Shown piece by piece: positions 11,576 to 21,349 of a stretch of DNA of 64,000 nucleotides (within the stretch, counting starts at the first letter, position 1; the number at the start of each line of letters is the position of its first letter). Source of the DNA: Mycobacteriales bacterium (GTDB taxonomy: Bacteria; Actinomycetota; Actinomycetes; Mycobacteriales; SCTD01). The position numbers and the translations under genes were made by a program. The notes beneath the pieces were generated by a model that saw nothing but the letters and a program-made list of their open reading frames with translations, was not told the DNA's origin and did no database searches. The stretch lies in assembly GCA_030447385.1 (NCBI GenBank), contig JAUJOY010000002.1, positions 370,224-434,223 of the forward strand, given 5' to 3'.

Positions 11576-12165
11576 GCGGCGTGCGAACGGCCCTGGTGGA
11601 GCGCACGACGAAGGAGAGTGACGTCCGCGTCGAGCTGGACCTCGACGGGACCGGGCAGGCCAGCTCCGACACCGGCGTCCCGTTCTTCGACCACATGGTG
11701 TCCCAGCTGGGCAGGCACGGGGGCTTCGACCTCACGGTCCGCACCCGCGGCGACCTGGAGGTCGACGCCCATCACACCGTCGAGGACACCTCACTGGCGC
11801 TCGGGGCCGCGCTCAAGCAGGCCCTCGGCGGCAAGACCGGCATCCGCCGCTTCGGCGACGCCACGGTCCCGCTGGACGAGTGCCTGGTGTCGGCGGCCGT
11901 CGACCTGTCCGGCCGGCCCTACCTCGTGCACGAGGAGCCCCACCTCGTCCAGCTCATCGGCTCCTACGACACGACGCTCACCCGGCACATCTGGGAGTCG
12001 TTCGTGGCGACGGCCGACATCGCCCTGCACGTGCGCGTCCTGTCCGGGCGCAACGCCCACCACGTCGTCGAGACGCAGTTCAAGGCCGTCGCGCGCGCCC
12101 TGCGCGACGCCGTCGCCCTCGACCCGCGGGTGGCGGGGGTCCCGAGCACCAAGGGCTCGCTGTGA
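11572..12165 (+). CDS. hisB: Imidazoleglycerol-phosphate dehydratase
   Basis: 197-aa monofunctional HisB, manganese-dependent dehydration of imidazoleglycerol phosphate. The repeated histidine-rich metal motifs are present: [30 protein letters not shown] and, in the second half, [14 protein letters not shown]. The phosphatase half found in enterobacterial HisB is absent, as in other actinobacteria. The GTG overlaps the hisC stop (GTGA); another GTG at 11581 is also possible. Its stop overlaps hisH in the same way. Confidence 0.97.
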   Translation: MSGVRTALVERTTKESDVRVELDLDGTGQASSDTGVPFFDHMVSQLGRHGGFDLTVRTRGDLEVDAHHTVEDTSLALGAALKQALGGKTGIRRFGDATVPLDECLVSAAVDLSGRPYLVHEEPHLVQLIGSYDTTLTRHIWESFVATADIALHVRVLSGRNAHHVVETQFKAVARALRDAVALDPRVAGVPSTKGSL

Positions 12166-12776
12166 GCCCTACTGTCGCGGTGCTCGACTACGGCTCGGGC
12201 AACCTGCGCTCGGCCGAGCGCGCGCTGGCGCGCACCGGCGCCGAGGTGAGCGTGACCAGTGACTACGCCGATGCGCTCGAGGCGGACGGCCTGGTCGTCC
12301 CCGGGGTGGGTGCGTTCGCGGCCTGCATGAAGGGCCTGGAGGCCGTGCGCGGCGCGACCCTCGTCCGGGAGCGCCTGGAGCGGCGGCGTCCGGTGCTCGG
12401 CATCTGCGTCGGGATGCAGGTGCTGTACGAGCAGGGCGTCGAGCACGGTGAGCGCACCGAGGGGGTCGGACTGCTGCCGGGTGCGGTCACCCGCCTCGAC
12501 GCCGCCGTCGTCCCCCACATGGGATGGAACACCGTGGACGTCGCGCAGGGCTCCGTGCTGTTCGCGGGCCTGGCGCAGGAGCGCTTCTACTTCGTGCACT
12601 CCTACGCGGCGCGCCCCTCGGCCCCGGACGGGGGCGCACTGCACACGACCTCGACGCACGGCGAGCGCTTCGTCGCCGCGGTGGAGCGGGGCCTGCTGTC
12701 GGCGACGCAGTTCCACCCGGAGAAGAGCGGCGACGCCGGCGCCGGGCTGCTCGCCAACTGGGTCGCGACCCTGTGA
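12162..12776 (+). CDS. hisH: Imidazole glycerol phosphate synthase, glutaminase subunit
   Basis: 204-aa class I glutamine amidotransferase that supplies ammonia to HisF. The catalytic triad is visible: nucleophile C82 in LGICVGMQ, H185 and E187 in [19 protein letters not shown] at the N-terminus and PGVGAF are standard. The GTG overlaps the hisB stop. Its partner HisF is three genes downstream (14242), so the complex subunits are separated by the small membrane protein, hisA and ridA. Confidence 0.97.
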   Translation: MSPTVAVLDYGSGNLRSAERALARTGAEVSVTSDYADALEADGLVVPGVGAFAACMKGLEAVRGATLVRERLERRRPVLGICVGMQVLYEQGVEHGERTEGVGLLPGAVTRLDAAVVPHMGWNTVDVAQGSVLFAGLAQERFYFVHSYAARPSAPDGGALHTTSTHGERFVAAVERGLLSATQFHPEKSGDAGAGLLANWVATL

Positions 12777-12783
12777 CCGGGCG

Positions 12784-13125
12784 ATGAGCAAGCAGCGGCA
12801 GCGCGCCCGGGCGGCCCGCGAGGCGCAGGAGGCCGAGGAGCGGGACCGCAGGGCCGCCGCGGCCGCCCGGACGCCGAAGGCGGCGAGGCTGCGGCCGGTA
12901 CTGCCCGACCTGCCGCACCGCCGGCCGGTCTACCGCCAGCGCCGCTTCCCGCCCCTGCCGTGGCGGCTCAAGCTCGCCCTCGCCCTCGGCTGGACGACGG
13001 TCGCGGCGCTGGTGCTCGTCTTCGTGCCCACCTGGACGGGCCGGCTCGGCTTCCTCGTCGTCGCCACCTTCACCCTGCCCCTGATCGTCGTGCTCGTGCA
13101 GGACCCGACCCGGAGGACCCGTTGA
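12784..13125 (+). CDS. Small two-helix membrane protein in the his operon
   Basis: 113 aa. Residues 1-55 are highly charged, Arg/Glu/Ala-rich and probably helical; two hydrophobic segments follow (about 60-82 and 87-105). I recognise no domain; small membrane proteins of this kind are often seen inside actinobacterial his operons and their role is unknown. It starts seven bases after hisH and its stop overlaps the TTG of hisA, so it is co-transcribed. Codon use is like that of the neighbours. Confidence 0.75.
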   Translation: MSKQRQRARAAREAQEAEERDRRAAAAARTPKAARLRPVLPDLPHRRPVYRQRRFPPLPWRLKLALALGWTTVAALVLVFVPTWTGRLGFLVVATFTLPLIVVLVQDPTRRTR

Positions 13126-13844
13126 CCCTCGAGCTGCTGCCGGCGGTCGACGTGGCGGCTGGGCAGGCCGTACGCCTGGTGCAGGGGGAGGCGGGCAGCG
13201 CCACGTCCTACGGCGACCCGCTCGAGGCGGCGCTGACCTGGCAGCGCGACGGCGCCCGGTGGGTGCACCTGGTGGACCTCGACGCCGCCTTCGGGCGCGG
13301 CTCCAACCGCGAGCTGCTGGCGCGGGTCGTCGGTGCGCTGGACGTCGCCGTCGAGCTCAGCGGGGGCATCCGGGACGACGCCTCGCTGGAGCAGGCGCTG
13401 GCGACCGGCTGCGCCCGGGTCAACCTCGGGACGGCCGCGCTCGAGTCGCCGCAGTGGTGCGCCGAGGTGATCGCGAAGCACGGCGACCGCATCGCCGTCG
13501 GCCTGGACGTACGCGGCACGACCCTCGCCGCCCGCGGCTGGACGAAGGAGGGCGGCGACCTCTGGGAGGTCCTCGCCCGCCTGGACGCGGAGGGCTGCGC
13601 CCGGTACGTCGTCACCGACGTCCGCCGCGACGGGACGCTGAGCGGGCCCAACGTCGAGCTGCTGCAGCAGGTCTGCGCCGTCACCGATCGGCCCGTGGTC
13701 GCGAGCGGCGGCGTCTCCGCACTGGCCGACCTGCGGGCGCTGGCGGCGCTCGTACCCGCTGGGGTGGAGGGCGCCATCATCGGGAAGGCTCTCTACGCAG
13801 GTGCCTTCACCCTTCCGGAGGCGCTGGCGGCGGTGTCGTCGTGA
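13122..13844 (+). CDS. hisA: Phosphoribosyl isomerase, probably bifunctional PriA (HisA/TrpF)
   Basis: 240-aa (beta/alpha)8 barrel that isomerises ProFAR to PRFAR in histidine synthesis and, in actinobacteria, often also phosphoribosyl-anthranilate in tryptophan synthesis. The catalytic aspartates are in [10 protein letters not shown] (D10) and [21 protein letters not shown] and VASGGVS are the phosphate loops. The loop-5 segment [11 protein letters not shown] matches the PriA form, where the Arg and Trp help accept both substrates. No trpF is seen beside trpE/trpC/trpB/trpA, which supports the dual role. TTG start: GGAGG lies five bases upstream and the codon overlaps the preceding stop. Confidence 0.95.
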   Translation: MTLELLPAVDVAAGQAVRLVQGEAGSATSYGDPLEAALTWQRDGARWVHLVDLDAAFGRGSNRELLARVVGALDVAVELSGGIRDDASLEQALATGCARVNLGTAALESPQWCAEVIAKHGDRIAVGLDVRGTTLAARGWTKEGGDLWEVLARLDAEGCARYVVTDVRRDGTLSGPNVELLQQVCAVTDRPVVASGGVSALADLRALAALVPAGVEGAIIGKALYAGAFTLPEALAAVSS

Positions 13845-14245
13845 CGCTGCGCCACGTCTCGACCGGCACGTCCTGGGAGGAGGCCGTCGGCTACAGCCGG
13901 GCGGTGGCGGCGGGCGACACGATCTACGTGTCGGGCTGCACCAGCGTGGAGGGCGGGGCCTACGACCAGACCGTGCGAGCCCTCGGGACGATCCGGGCCG
14001 CGCTCGCCGCCCTCGGCGCCCCCATGCGCTCGGTGGTGCGCACCCGGCTCTACGTCACCCGGATCGAGGACTGGCAGGAGGTGGGCCGCGCCCACCGCGA
14101 GGCGTTTCCCGAGGCGCCTCCGGCCACCTCGCTGGTGCAGGTCGCCGGCCTGATCGACCCGCGCATGCTCGTCGAGGTGGAGGCCGTGGCCTGGACCGGC
14201 GACCTCGCGAGTGCAGCGGCCGAGGCGGAAGCGCCGACCGGGTGA
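13841..14245 (+). CDS. RidA/YjgF-family protein
   Basis: 134-aa single-domain member of the YjgF/YER057c/UK114 family. RidA enzymes hydrolyse reactive enamine/imine intermediates made by PLP enzymes. The strand pattern is typical: [19 protein letters not shown] at the N-terminus, [14 protein letters not shown] in the middle and [25 protein letters not shown] at the C-terminus, where an Arg usually contacts the substrate carboxylate. The GTG overlaps the hisA stop and the stop overlaps hisF, so it is tightly embedded in the his operon, next to PLP-dependent HisC. This subgroup may not be a true deaminase. Confidence 0.88.
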   Translation: MTLRHVSTGTSWEEAVGYSRAVAAGDTIYVSGCTSVEGGAYDQTVRALGTIRAALAALGAPMRSVVRTRLYVTRIEDWQEVGRAHREAFPEAPPATSLVQVAGLIDPRMLVEVEAVAWTGDLASAAAEAEAPTG

Positions 14246-15012
14246 GCGTCGCTGTCCGGGTCATCCCGTGCCTGGACGTCGATGCCGGCCGGGTGGTCAA
14301 GGGCGTCAACTTCCGGGAGCTGCGCGACGCCGGTGATCCGGTCGAGATGGCCCGGCTCTACGACGCCGAGGGCGCCGACGAGCTGGTGTTCCTGGACATC
14401 ACCGCGAGCAGCGGCAGCCGCGAGACGACGTACGACGTCGTGCGCCGCACCGCGGAGCAGGTGTTCATCCCGCTCACCGTCGGCGGGGGGGTGCGCTCGG
14501 CCGACGACGTCGACCGGCTGCTGCGGGCTGGGGCCGACAAGGTGGGAGTCAACACGGCGGCGGTGGCCCGACCCGAGCTCCTGAGCGAGATCTCGCGGCG
14601 CTTCGGCAACCAGGTCCTGGTGCTGTCCGTCGACGCGCGGCGGGTACGCGACGGCTCGACGGCGAGCGGGTTCGAGGTCACGACCCATGGCGGCCGCACC
14701 GGCACCGGCCAGGACGCGGTGGCGTGGGCGCGGCTCGGCCAGGAGCTGGGCGTCGGGGAGATCCTGCTCAACTCGATGGACGCCGACGGCACCCGCGAGG
14801 GCTTCGACGTGGAGATGCTCGCGGCCGTGCGTGCGCAGGTCAGCGTCCCGGTGATCGCCAGCGGCGGCGCCGGCCGGCTCGAGCACTTCAGCCCCGCGGT
14901 GCAGGCCGGAGCCGACGCCGTGCTCGCCGCGAGCGTCTTCCACTTCGGCGCGCTGCGGATCGGCGAGGTCAAGGCGGCGCTGCGCGAGGGCGGGCACTGC
15001 GTCCGGGCCTGA
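14242..15012 (+). CDS. hisF: Imidazole glycerol phosphate synthase, cyclase subunit
   Basis: 256-aa (beta/alpha)8 barrel that joins ammonia from HisH to PRFAR, giving IGP and AICAR. The N-terminal [20 protein letters not shown] carries the first catalytic aspartate, and [17 protein letters not shown] carries the second. LTVGGGVRS and VIASGGAG are the phosphate-binding loops. The GTG overlaps the ridA stop. It ends the his operon proper; hisI is 4.4 kb further on, beyond the ABC exporter pair. Confidence 0.97.
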   Translation: MSVAVRVIPCLDVDAGRVVKGVNFRELRDAGDPVEMARLYDAEGADELVFLDITASSGSRETTYDVVRRTAEQVFIPLTVGGGVRSADDVDRLLRAGADKVGVNTAAVARPELLSEISRRFGNQVLVLSVDARRVRDGSTASGFEVTTHGGRTGTGQDAVAWARLGQELGVGEILLNSMDADGTREGFDVEMLAAVRAQVSVPVIASGGAGRLEHFSPAVQAGADAVLAASVFHFGALRIGEVKAALREGGHCVRA

Positions 15013-15123
15013 CCGCCGGGCAGCGGGAATCTCTGTTGCCGAGCCGGCGTCAGGACTGTGACAGTTCCATGACACTGACCGCCGCGGCCCGCCCCGGCCA
15101 CGACGGTCCCACCGAGGAGCGTC

Positions 15124-16949
15124 GTGCCCGCGCCCGGCTCACCACCGCCCGTGCCCCCCGGGGTGATCCGCCGCGGGTTGCGGATCCTGTGGACCGGCGT
15201 ACGCGAGGAGCCGCGGATCTTCGCGATCTCGGCAACGGGCAGCGCCCTGTTCGCGCTCACCACCATCGGCCAGGCGTACGTGTTCGGCGCGATCACCGAG
15301 CGGGTCATCGTCCCCGGGATCCGGGACGGCAACGCACCCGCCGCCGGCCTCGCGCTGGCCTTCCTGGCGATCCTCGGCATGACCACGCTGAAGATCATCG
15401 GCATCCTCGCCCGGCGCCTCGGCGCCGGATCATGCAGTACCGCCTCGAGGCGACCTACCGCAAGCGCGTGACCCGGCGCTACCTCGAGCTGCCGCTGTCC
15501 TGGCACGAGGAGCACTCGACCGGCGAACTGCTGTCCAACGCCAACAGCGACGTCGAGACGACCTGGTACCCGATCGCGCCCTTTCCGCTGGCGGTCGGCG
15601 TGCTGCTCATGCTCGTCACGACGCTCGGCCTGCTGCTCGTCACCGACCCGGTGCTCGCGCTCGTGGGCTCGGTCATCTTCCCCGCGATCGCGATCCTCAC
15701 CGTCCTGTACTCCCGGCGCATGTCACCGCTCATGACCCGCGCGCAGGAGCTCCGCGGCGAGGTCAGCGGCATCGCGCACGAGTCCTTCGACGGGGCGCTG
15801 GTCGTCAAGACCCTCGGCCGCGAAGCCGGGGAGACCGAGCGCTTCCGGCACACGTCGGAGGAGCTGCGCGACACCATGACCGCGGTCGGGCGGGTGCACG
15901 GCATCTTCGACCCGATGATGGAGGCGCTGCCCGTGATCGGGGTGCTCGCGGTGCTGCTCGCGGGCACCAGCCGGGTAGGCAGCGGCAATCTCGAGGCCGG
16001 CGAGCTCGTGCGCGTCGCCTACCTGTTCACCCTGCTGGCCTTCCCCGTGCGCGCGATCGGGTGGGTGCTCAACGAGATCCCCAGCAGCGTCGTCGGCTGG
16101 GACCGCGTACAGCGTGTGCTGACGGCCACCGGCGCGCAGGAGTACGGCGACCGGACCCTTCCCGGGCAGGCCCCGGCCGCCCTCACCGTGCACGGGGTGT
16201 CCTTCTCCTACGCCGACGCGCAGGTCCTGCACGAGATCGCCTTCGACGTGCGTCCCGGCCGGACGCTGGCCCTCGTGGGGCCTACCGGTGCCGGGAAGTC
16301 CACCCTGGCCTCGGTTCTCGTGCGCCTGCTCGACCCCGCGACCGGCCGCGTGGCGTACGACGACGTGGACGTGCGCGCGCTCGCTCCCGGAGCGCTCGCG
16401 GGGGTTGCCAGCCTCGTGCCGCAGTCGACCTTCCTGTTCGACGACACCGTCCGGGGCAACGTCACCCTCGACAGCGACCTGCCGGACGAGGACGTCTGGG
16501 CGGCCCTTCGGGTCGCGCAGGCCGACGGCTTCGTCGCGGCTCTCCCGGCGGCGCTGGACACGAGGGTGGGCGAGCGCGGCACGACGCTGTCGGGCGGGCA
16601 GCGGCAGCGCCTGGCCCTGGCCCGGGCGGTCGTACGCCGGCCCCGGCTGCTGGTGCTCGACGACGCGACCAGCAGCGTCGACCCGCAGGTGGAGCAGCGC
16701 ATCCTCGCGGGGCTGCGCCGCAGTGAGCACACGAGCACGGTCGTGGTGGTCGCCTACCGCCGCGCCACCATCGCCCTGGCCGACGAGGTGGTCTACGTCG
16801 AGAACGGCCGCGTCGCCGCGCGCGGCGCCCACGACGAGCTGCTGCTCACCTCCCGCGGCTACCAGGACCTCGTCTCGGCCTATGAGCGCGCCGAGGCCGA
16901 GCGGGTGGCTCTGGAGTCCACGGCCGACGAGGCGGAGGTGGCGGTGTGA
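15124..16949 (+). pseudogene. ABC exporter subunit A (heterodimer partner), one-base frameshift
   Basis: Type IV ABC exporter half-transporter split between two frames. Residues 1-102 (15124-15428) hold the first membrane helices; at 15427-15429 one base is missing, and the protein resumes in the next frame at IMQYRLEATYRKRVTRRYLELP, running to 16949. The ATPase is intact but asymmetric: Walker A GPTGAGKST, signature LSGGQRQRLALARA, Walker B LLVLDDATSSVDP with Asp for the catalytic Glu, and a switch region VVVAYRR with Tyr for His. These are features of the degenerate-site subunit of heterodimeric exporters such as TmrAB. GTG 15124 has GAGGAG four bases upstream. Either a pseudogene or an indel error; the conserved ATPase suggests recent or artefactual damage. 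Confidence 0.85.
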
Positions 16950-18739
16950 GCGCACCCGCCGCCGGCACCACTCTCGACGGCCGCGGGACCGAGCGCGGCT
17001 CGCTCGCGACGCTGAGGCACGGCATCCGGCTCACGCCGGAGTTCCGTGAGGGGCTGGGGCTGACCCTGCTGCTCGCCGTCGTGGCGACCGCCGGACGGGT
17101 GGTCGTCCCCGTCGCGGTGCAGCAGACGATCGACGAGGGCCTGCTGCGGCCAGGAGGACCCGACCTCGGGCTCGTCCGGCTCGCCTGCGGGCTGGCCTTC
17201 GTGGCGGTGCTCGTGACCGCCGTGGCCAACTACTTCACCAACGTCCGCATCTACCGCACGACCGAGAGCGGGCTGTCGGCCCTGCGGGTGCGGGCCTTCC
17301 GCCGGGTGCACGACCTGTCGGTGCTGCACCAGGCGGCGGAGCGCCGCGGTTCGCTGGTCTCACGGGTGACCAGCGACGTCGACGCGATGAGCACCTTCAT
17401 GCAGTGGGGCGGCCTGCTCGTCGTCGTGTCGACCGTGCAGCTGCTCCTGGCGACCGGCCTGATGCTCTTCTGGTCGTGGCAGCTGACGCTGCTCGTCTAC
17501 GTGTGCTTCGTGCCGCTCGCGCTGGCGGTGCGGGTGCTGCAGCGCCGGCTGCAGCAGGCCTACCGGGTGGTGCGCGAACGGGTGGGCGAGATGCTCGGCG
17601 TCGTGGCGGAGTCGGTGGTCGGCGCGCAGGTCATCCGGGCGTACGCCGTGCAGGGCCGCACCACCTCGCGCCTCGACTCGGCCGTGGACGCCGCCCGGGT
17701 GGCGCAGACGCGGGCGCAGCGCCTCGCTGCGATCACGTTCTCCTCCGGCGAGCTGATCGCGGCCCTCGCGACCGGCGCCGTCGTGGTCGTCGGGGTCCTG
17801 CTGGGTGTGGCGGGGGACATCACGACCGGCCGCCTGGTGGGCTTCCTGTTCCTCGTCACCCTGTTCATCCAGCCGGTGCAGGTCGCCACCGAGCTGCTCA
17901 ACGAGGCCCAGAACGCGATCGCCGGCCTGCGCCGCGTCCTCGGCGTCCTCGACACCCCGAGCGACGTCGCCGACCCCGGGGACGGGCTGCCGCTGCCGGA
18001 GGGGCCAGTTCAGGTGCGCTTCGAGCACGTCGAGTTCGCCTACCCGGGCGGCCGCCCCGTGCTGCACGACGTCGACCTGGAGCTCGCGCCGCGCACCCGC
18101 GTCGCGGTCGTCGGGGAGACCGGCAGCGGCAAGACGACCTTCGCCAAGCTGCTGACCCGGCTGATGGACCCCACCTCCGGGCGGGTCCTGCTGTCGGGGG
18201 TGCCGCTCGACCAGGTCAGCTTCGCGTCGCTGCGCCGGCGGGTCGTCATGGTCCCGCAGGACGGGTTCCTGTTCGACTCGACGGTCGCGGCCAACGTGCG
18301 GTTCGGCCGGCTCCCGGCCAGCGACGACGACATCACCTTGGCCTTCCACGAGCTCGGCCTGAGCGACTGGCTCGAGCAGCTCCCGGACGGCCTGCACACC
18401 TCGGTAGGGGAGCGCGGCGAGTCGCTGTCGGTCGGTGAGCGCCAGCTCGTGGCGATCACCCGGGCCTACATCGCCGACCCCGACCTGCTGGTGCTCGACG
18501 AGGCCACCAGTGCGGTCGACCCGGCCACGGAGGTGCGCCTGCAGCGGGCGCTGGACTCGCTGACCCGCGGCCGCACGACGGTGGCCATCGCGCACCGGCT
18601 GTCCACCGCCGAGGCCGCCGACGAGGTGCTGGTCGTCGAGGACGGGGTGGTCGTGCAGCGTGGCCCGCACCGCGATCTGCTCGCGCAGGACGGGCCGTAC
18701 GCCCGGATGCACGCCTCCTGGATCTCCCAGTCCCGCTGA
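16946..18739 (+). CDS. ABC exporter subunit B (heterodimer partner)
   Basis: 597-aa half-transporter: six membrane helices (about 30-320) and a C-terminal ATPase. Walker A is GETGSGKTT, Walker B VLDEATSAVDP with the catalytic Glu and the switch His in AIAHRLST are canonical, while the signature is the altered LSVGERQ. This complements the upstream subunit exactly: canonical Walker site here pairs with the canonical LSGGQ there, and vice versa. It therefore probably forms a heterodimeric multidrug or lipid exporter. The GTG overlaps the stop of the first gene. Substrate unknown; the pair interrupts the his/trp block between hisF and hisI. Confidence 0.93.
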   Translation: MSAPAAGTTLDGRGTERGSLATLRHGIRLTPEFREGLGLTLLLAVVATAGRVVVPVAVQQTIDEGLLRPGGPDLGLVRLACGLAFVAVLVTAVANYFTNVRIYRTTESGLSALRVRAFRRVHDLSVLHQAAERRGSLVSRVTSDVDAMSTFMQWGGLLVVVSTVQLLLATGLMLFWSWQLTLLVYVCFVPLALAVRVLQRRLQQAYRVVRERVGEMLGVVAESVVGAQVIRAYAVQGRTTSRLDSAVDAARVAQTRAQRLAAITFSSGELIAALATGAVVVVGVLLGVAGDITTGRLVGFLFLVTLFIQPVQVATELLNEAQNAIAGLRRVLGVLDTPSDVADPGDGLPLPEGPVQVRFEHVEFAYPGGRPVLHDVDLELAPRTRVAVVGETGSGKTTFAKLLTRLMDPTSGRVLLSGVPLDQVSFASLRRRVVMVPQDGFLFDSTVAANVRFGRLPASDDDITLAFHELGLSDWLEQLPDGLHTSVGERGESLSVGERQLVAITRAYIADPDLLVLDEATSAVDPATEVRLQRALDSLTRGRTTVAIAHRLSTAEAADEVLVVEDGVVVQRGPHRDLLAQDGPYARMHASWISQSR

Positions 18740-18782
18740 CGCAGCCTCGGCAGGCGCCACCCCCGCCCGGAACCCGTCCACG

Positions 18783-18788
18783 TACCGT
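18783..18788 (+). promoter_or_regulatory. Probable -10 element of the 59-aa protein gene
   Basis: TACCGT, 40 bases before the ATG at 18829, leaving a short leader that contains the GGAGG Shine-Dalgarno. Confidence 0.45.
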
Positions 18789-18828
18789 CGTCGTTGAAGG
18801 TCCACGACGTACCGCTTCGGAGGCTCAC

Positions 18829-19008
18829 ATGGCAGGTCTGCTCGGCAAGGTTGCTGTCTTCGCCCGCTCCCCGCAGGGACGTGCGGCGATCGCCAAGGCG
18901 CGTACGGCCGCCAGCGACCCCCGCAACCGCGCGAAGCTCGACGGGATCGTCGGCAAGGTCAAGGGCAGGGGGCGTCACCCGGGTGCGCCGGGTGAGCCCC
19001 CGCGCTGA
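18829..19008 (+). CDS. Small basic protein (59 aa), unknown function
   Basis: A short reading frame of 59 codons with an excellent start: GGAGG five bases upstream of the ATG and a TACCGT -10 element 40 bases upstream. The product (MAGLLGKVAVFARSPQGR onward) is rich in Lys, Arg and Ala, has a short amphipathic N-terminal helix and a flexible Gly/Pro/Arg tail. It has no cysteines and no membrane segment. Charge and length suggest a nucleic-acid-binding or ribosome-associated protein, but that is inference. It stands alone between the exporter genes and a repeat-bearing gap. Confidence 0.65.
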   Translation: MAGLLGKVAVFARSPQGRAAIAKARTAASDPRNRAKLDGIVGKVKGRGRHPGAPGEPPR

Positions 19009-19046
19009 GCCGCTCGCGCACCCGCACAACCGCACCTCCCCGCGGC

Positions 19047-19376
19047 GATCATGCAGCTGTTGCCCAAGGCGCACGCTCAGCAAGGAGCGCGAACTCTCTG
19101 ATCAGCGCGCGGGTGGGAAGCGGGGCCGGGCACGCACGCACATCTCGTGATCGTCTGCCTGCCCTGCCGCCGGGACCGCACGCTCAGCGGCTCCCGAAGC
19201 GGATCGCGACGTGTGCAGAGGTGCCCGCTCCACGGGGGCGAGCCGTCCCGCCCGGCCGTCTTGCGCGCTGATCATGGCGTTGTTGCACCGTCCCCACGCT
19301 CAGCGGTGAGCACGAGCTCCATGATCCGCGAAGAGGACGCTCAGCGCGCGGGCCCGAACTCCATGATCAGCGCGGG
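19047..19376. repeat. Degenerate dispersed repeats in the gap before hisI
   Basis: The 399-bp stretch between the 59-aa gene and hisI has no convincing gene. It holds repeated elements: GATCATG followed by a CTGTTG/GTTGTTG-like core at 19047 and 19269; ACGCTCAGC at 19072, 19179, 19296 and 19337; and the reverse pairing AACTCCATGATCAGCGCG at its right end (19358-19375), with weaker copies near 19091 and 19314. The GATCATG and CATGATC arms can pair across each unit, giving long imperfect hairpins. They look like degenerate REP-type intergenic repeats. Confidence 0.55.
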
Positions 19377-19407
19377 AGGGGGGGGCGCGGCCTGGCAGGA
19401 TGGCTGC

Positions 19408-19800
19408 ATGACCGGACCGGCCCGAGCCGCTGACCTCGACCCCGCCATCTCCGCGCGGCTCAAGCGCGACCAGGACGGACTGGTCGTCGCCGTCGCGCAG
19501 CAGCACGACACGGGCGAGGTGCTGATGGTGGGCTGGATGGACGACGAGGCGCTGCACCGCACCCTCACGACCGGCCGCTGCACCTACTGGTCGCGCAGCC
19601 GCAGCGAGTACTGGGTCAAGGGCGACACCTCCGGCTCGCAGCAGTGGGTGAAGTCGGTTGCGCTCGACTGCGACGGCGACACGCTGCTCGTCCGGGTGGA
19701 CCAGATCGGGGGCGCCTGCCACACCGCCGACCGCACCTGCTTCGACGCCGGTCTGCTGCCGGCCGTGGAGGGTGTGCGCCCCCGCGCCTCCGCCTCGTGA
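19408..19800 (+). CDS. hisI: Phosphoribosyl-AMP cyclohydrolase
   Basis: 130-aa zinc enzyme that opens the adenine ring of PR-AMP in histidine synthesis. Diagnostic segments are [36 protein letters not shown] and [26 protein letters not shown]; the cysteines of the latter and the Cys of RCTYW bind zinc, and the Asp cluster binds magnesium. The HisE pyrophosphatase domain is not fused. It is separated from hisF by the ABC exporter pair, the small basic protein and the repeats. It is followed by trpE after 28 bases, so it probably forms a unit with the trp genes. Confidence 0.96.
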   Translation: MTGPARAADLDPAISARLKRDQDGLVVAVAQQHDTGEVLMVGWMDDEALHRTLTTGRCTYWSRSRSEYWVKGDTSGSQQWVKSVALDCDGDTLLVRVDQIGGACHTADRTCFDAGLLPAVEGVRPRASAS

Positions 19801-19828
19801 GGCCCACCCGCCGCGTGGGCCGGCGGTG

Positions 19829-21349
19829 ATGCTCGGGGCGACGGTGCCCTCCCGCGAGGAGTTCGCCACCCGTACCGACGCCGTGGTGCCGGTGACGCGG
19901 CGCCTGCTCGCCGACGGGGAGACGGCCGTCGGCATCTACCGCAAGCTCGCCGGCTCGCGTACCGGCACCTTCCTGCTGGAGTCGGCCGCGCAGGGCCGAT
20001 CCTGGTCGCGGTGGTCGTTCGTCGGCGTGCGGTGCGACGGCGTGCTGATCGAGCGCGAGGGCAAGGCCGTCTGGCTGGGGGAGGGGCTGCCCACCTCCAG
20101 CGACGACCCCCTGGAGGCGCTCGTGCAGGCCGAGGCCATGCTGCGCTCGGCCAAGTCCGAGGGGGCGCCGCCGCTGACCGGCGGCCTGGTCGGCTACCTC
20201 GGCTACGACGTCGTACGCCGGCTCGAGCGGCTGCCGGCGACGGCGCCCGACGAGGTCGGGATGCCCGAGCTGGCGATGATGCTCGCGAGCGACCTGGCCG
20301 TGCTCGACCACGGCGACGCGACCGTCCTGCTCATCGCCAACGTGCTGCCGGGCGCCGACCGCGCAACGGCGTACGACGACGCGCTCGCCCGCCTGGACGC
20401 CATGACCGCCGACCTGTCCGGGCCCACCGCCGCGAGCGTCGCGACCCTCGACCTGACGGTCAAGCCCGAGGTCGTACGCCGGACGACGCGCGCGGACTAC
20501 ATGGCGGGCGTCGAGCGGGTGCGCGAGCACATCCGGGCCGGCGACGCCTTCCAGGTCGTGCTCAGCCAGCGCTTCGAGGTGGCCACCGACGTGGACGCGC
20601 TGGACGTCTACCGGGTGCTGCGCGCGACCAACCCCTCCCCGTACATGTACCTCCTGCGCTTCGCCGGAGCGCACTCGCCCTACGACGTCGTGGGGTCCTC
20701 GCCGGAGGCTCTCGTGACGGTCACCGGCGACTCGGCGGTCGTCCACCCGCCGGCGGGGAGCCGCCCGCGGGGGGGCACGCCGCAGGAGGACGTGCGCCTC
20801 GCGGCTGAGCTGCGCAGCGACCCCAAGGAGCGGGCCGAGCACGTGATGCTCATCGACCTCGCTCGCAACGACCTCGGGCGGGTGTGCCTGCCCGGGACCG
20901 TCGACGTCGCCGACTTCATGCGGGTCGAGCAGTACAGCCACGTCATGCATCTCGTCTCGACCGTGTTCGGCCGGCTGCGACCGGAGGCGCAGGCGCTGGA
21001 CGTGCTGCGGGCCGCGTTCCCGGCAGGCACGGTCTCCGGCGCGCCGAAGCCCAGCGCGATGACGATCATCGAGGCGCTCGAGCCGGCCCGCAGGTCGCTC
21101 TACGCCGGAACCGTCGGCTACGTCGACGCGGGCGGCGACATGGACATGGCCATCGCGATCCGCACGGCCGTGCTGCACCAGGGCCGGGCCTACGTCCAGG
21201 CCGGTGCCGGCATCGTGGCCGACAGCGAGCCGGCTGCCGAGCAGGCCGAGTGCGAGAACAAGGCCGCCGTGGTGCTGCGGGCGCTGGCCGCCGCCGCGAC
21301 GCTCCGCCCTGCCGGCGCCGTGCCCGAAGGGCGGCCGGACCGGGCATGA
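19829..21349 (+). CDS. trpE: Anthranilate synthase component I
   Basis: 506-aa chorismate-utilising enzyme. The N-terminal domain carries the feedback element [19 protein letters not shown], whose LLES part binds tryptophan in known TrpE proteins, so the enzyme is probably tryptophan-inhibited. The C-terminal chorismate domain shows [44 protein letters not shown] and [12 protein letters not shown]. The glutamine amidotransferase partner (TrpG) is not in the window. ATG 19829 is used; GTG 19826 is in frame and equally possible; no strong Shine-Dalgarno. The stop overlaps the ATG of the following membrane protein. Confidence 0.97.
   Translation: MLGATVPSREEFATRTDAVVPVTRRLLADGETAVGIYRKLAGSRTGTFLLESAAQGRSWSRWSFVGVRCDGVLIEREGKAVWLGEGLPTSSDDPLEALVQAEAMLRSAKSEGAPPLTGGLVGYLGYDVVRRLERLPATAPDEVGMPELAMMLASDLAVLDHGDATVLLIANVLPGADRATAYDDALARLDAMTADLSGPTAASVATLDLTVKPEVVRRTTRADYMAGVERVREHIRAGDAFQVVLSQRFEVATDVDALDVYRVLRATNPSPYMYLLRFAGAHSPYDVVGSSPEALVTVTGDSAVVHPPAGSRPRGGTPQEDVRLAAELRSDPKERAEHVMLIDLARNDLGRVCLPGTVDVADFMRVEQYSHVMHLVSTVFGRLRPEAQALDVLRAAFPAGTVSGAPKPSAMTIIEALEPARRSLYAGTVGYVDAGGDMDMAIAIRTAVLHQGRAYVQAGAGIVADSEPAAEQAECENKAAVVLRALAAAATLRPAGAVPEGRPDRA

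Noticed and set aside
15069-16949. Continuous frame from ATG 15069 into the ABC exporter ATPase
   Set aside because: The first 120 residues of this frame are Arg/His/Pro-rich out-of-frame translation; the true membrane helices are in the other frame, so the gene is frameshifted.
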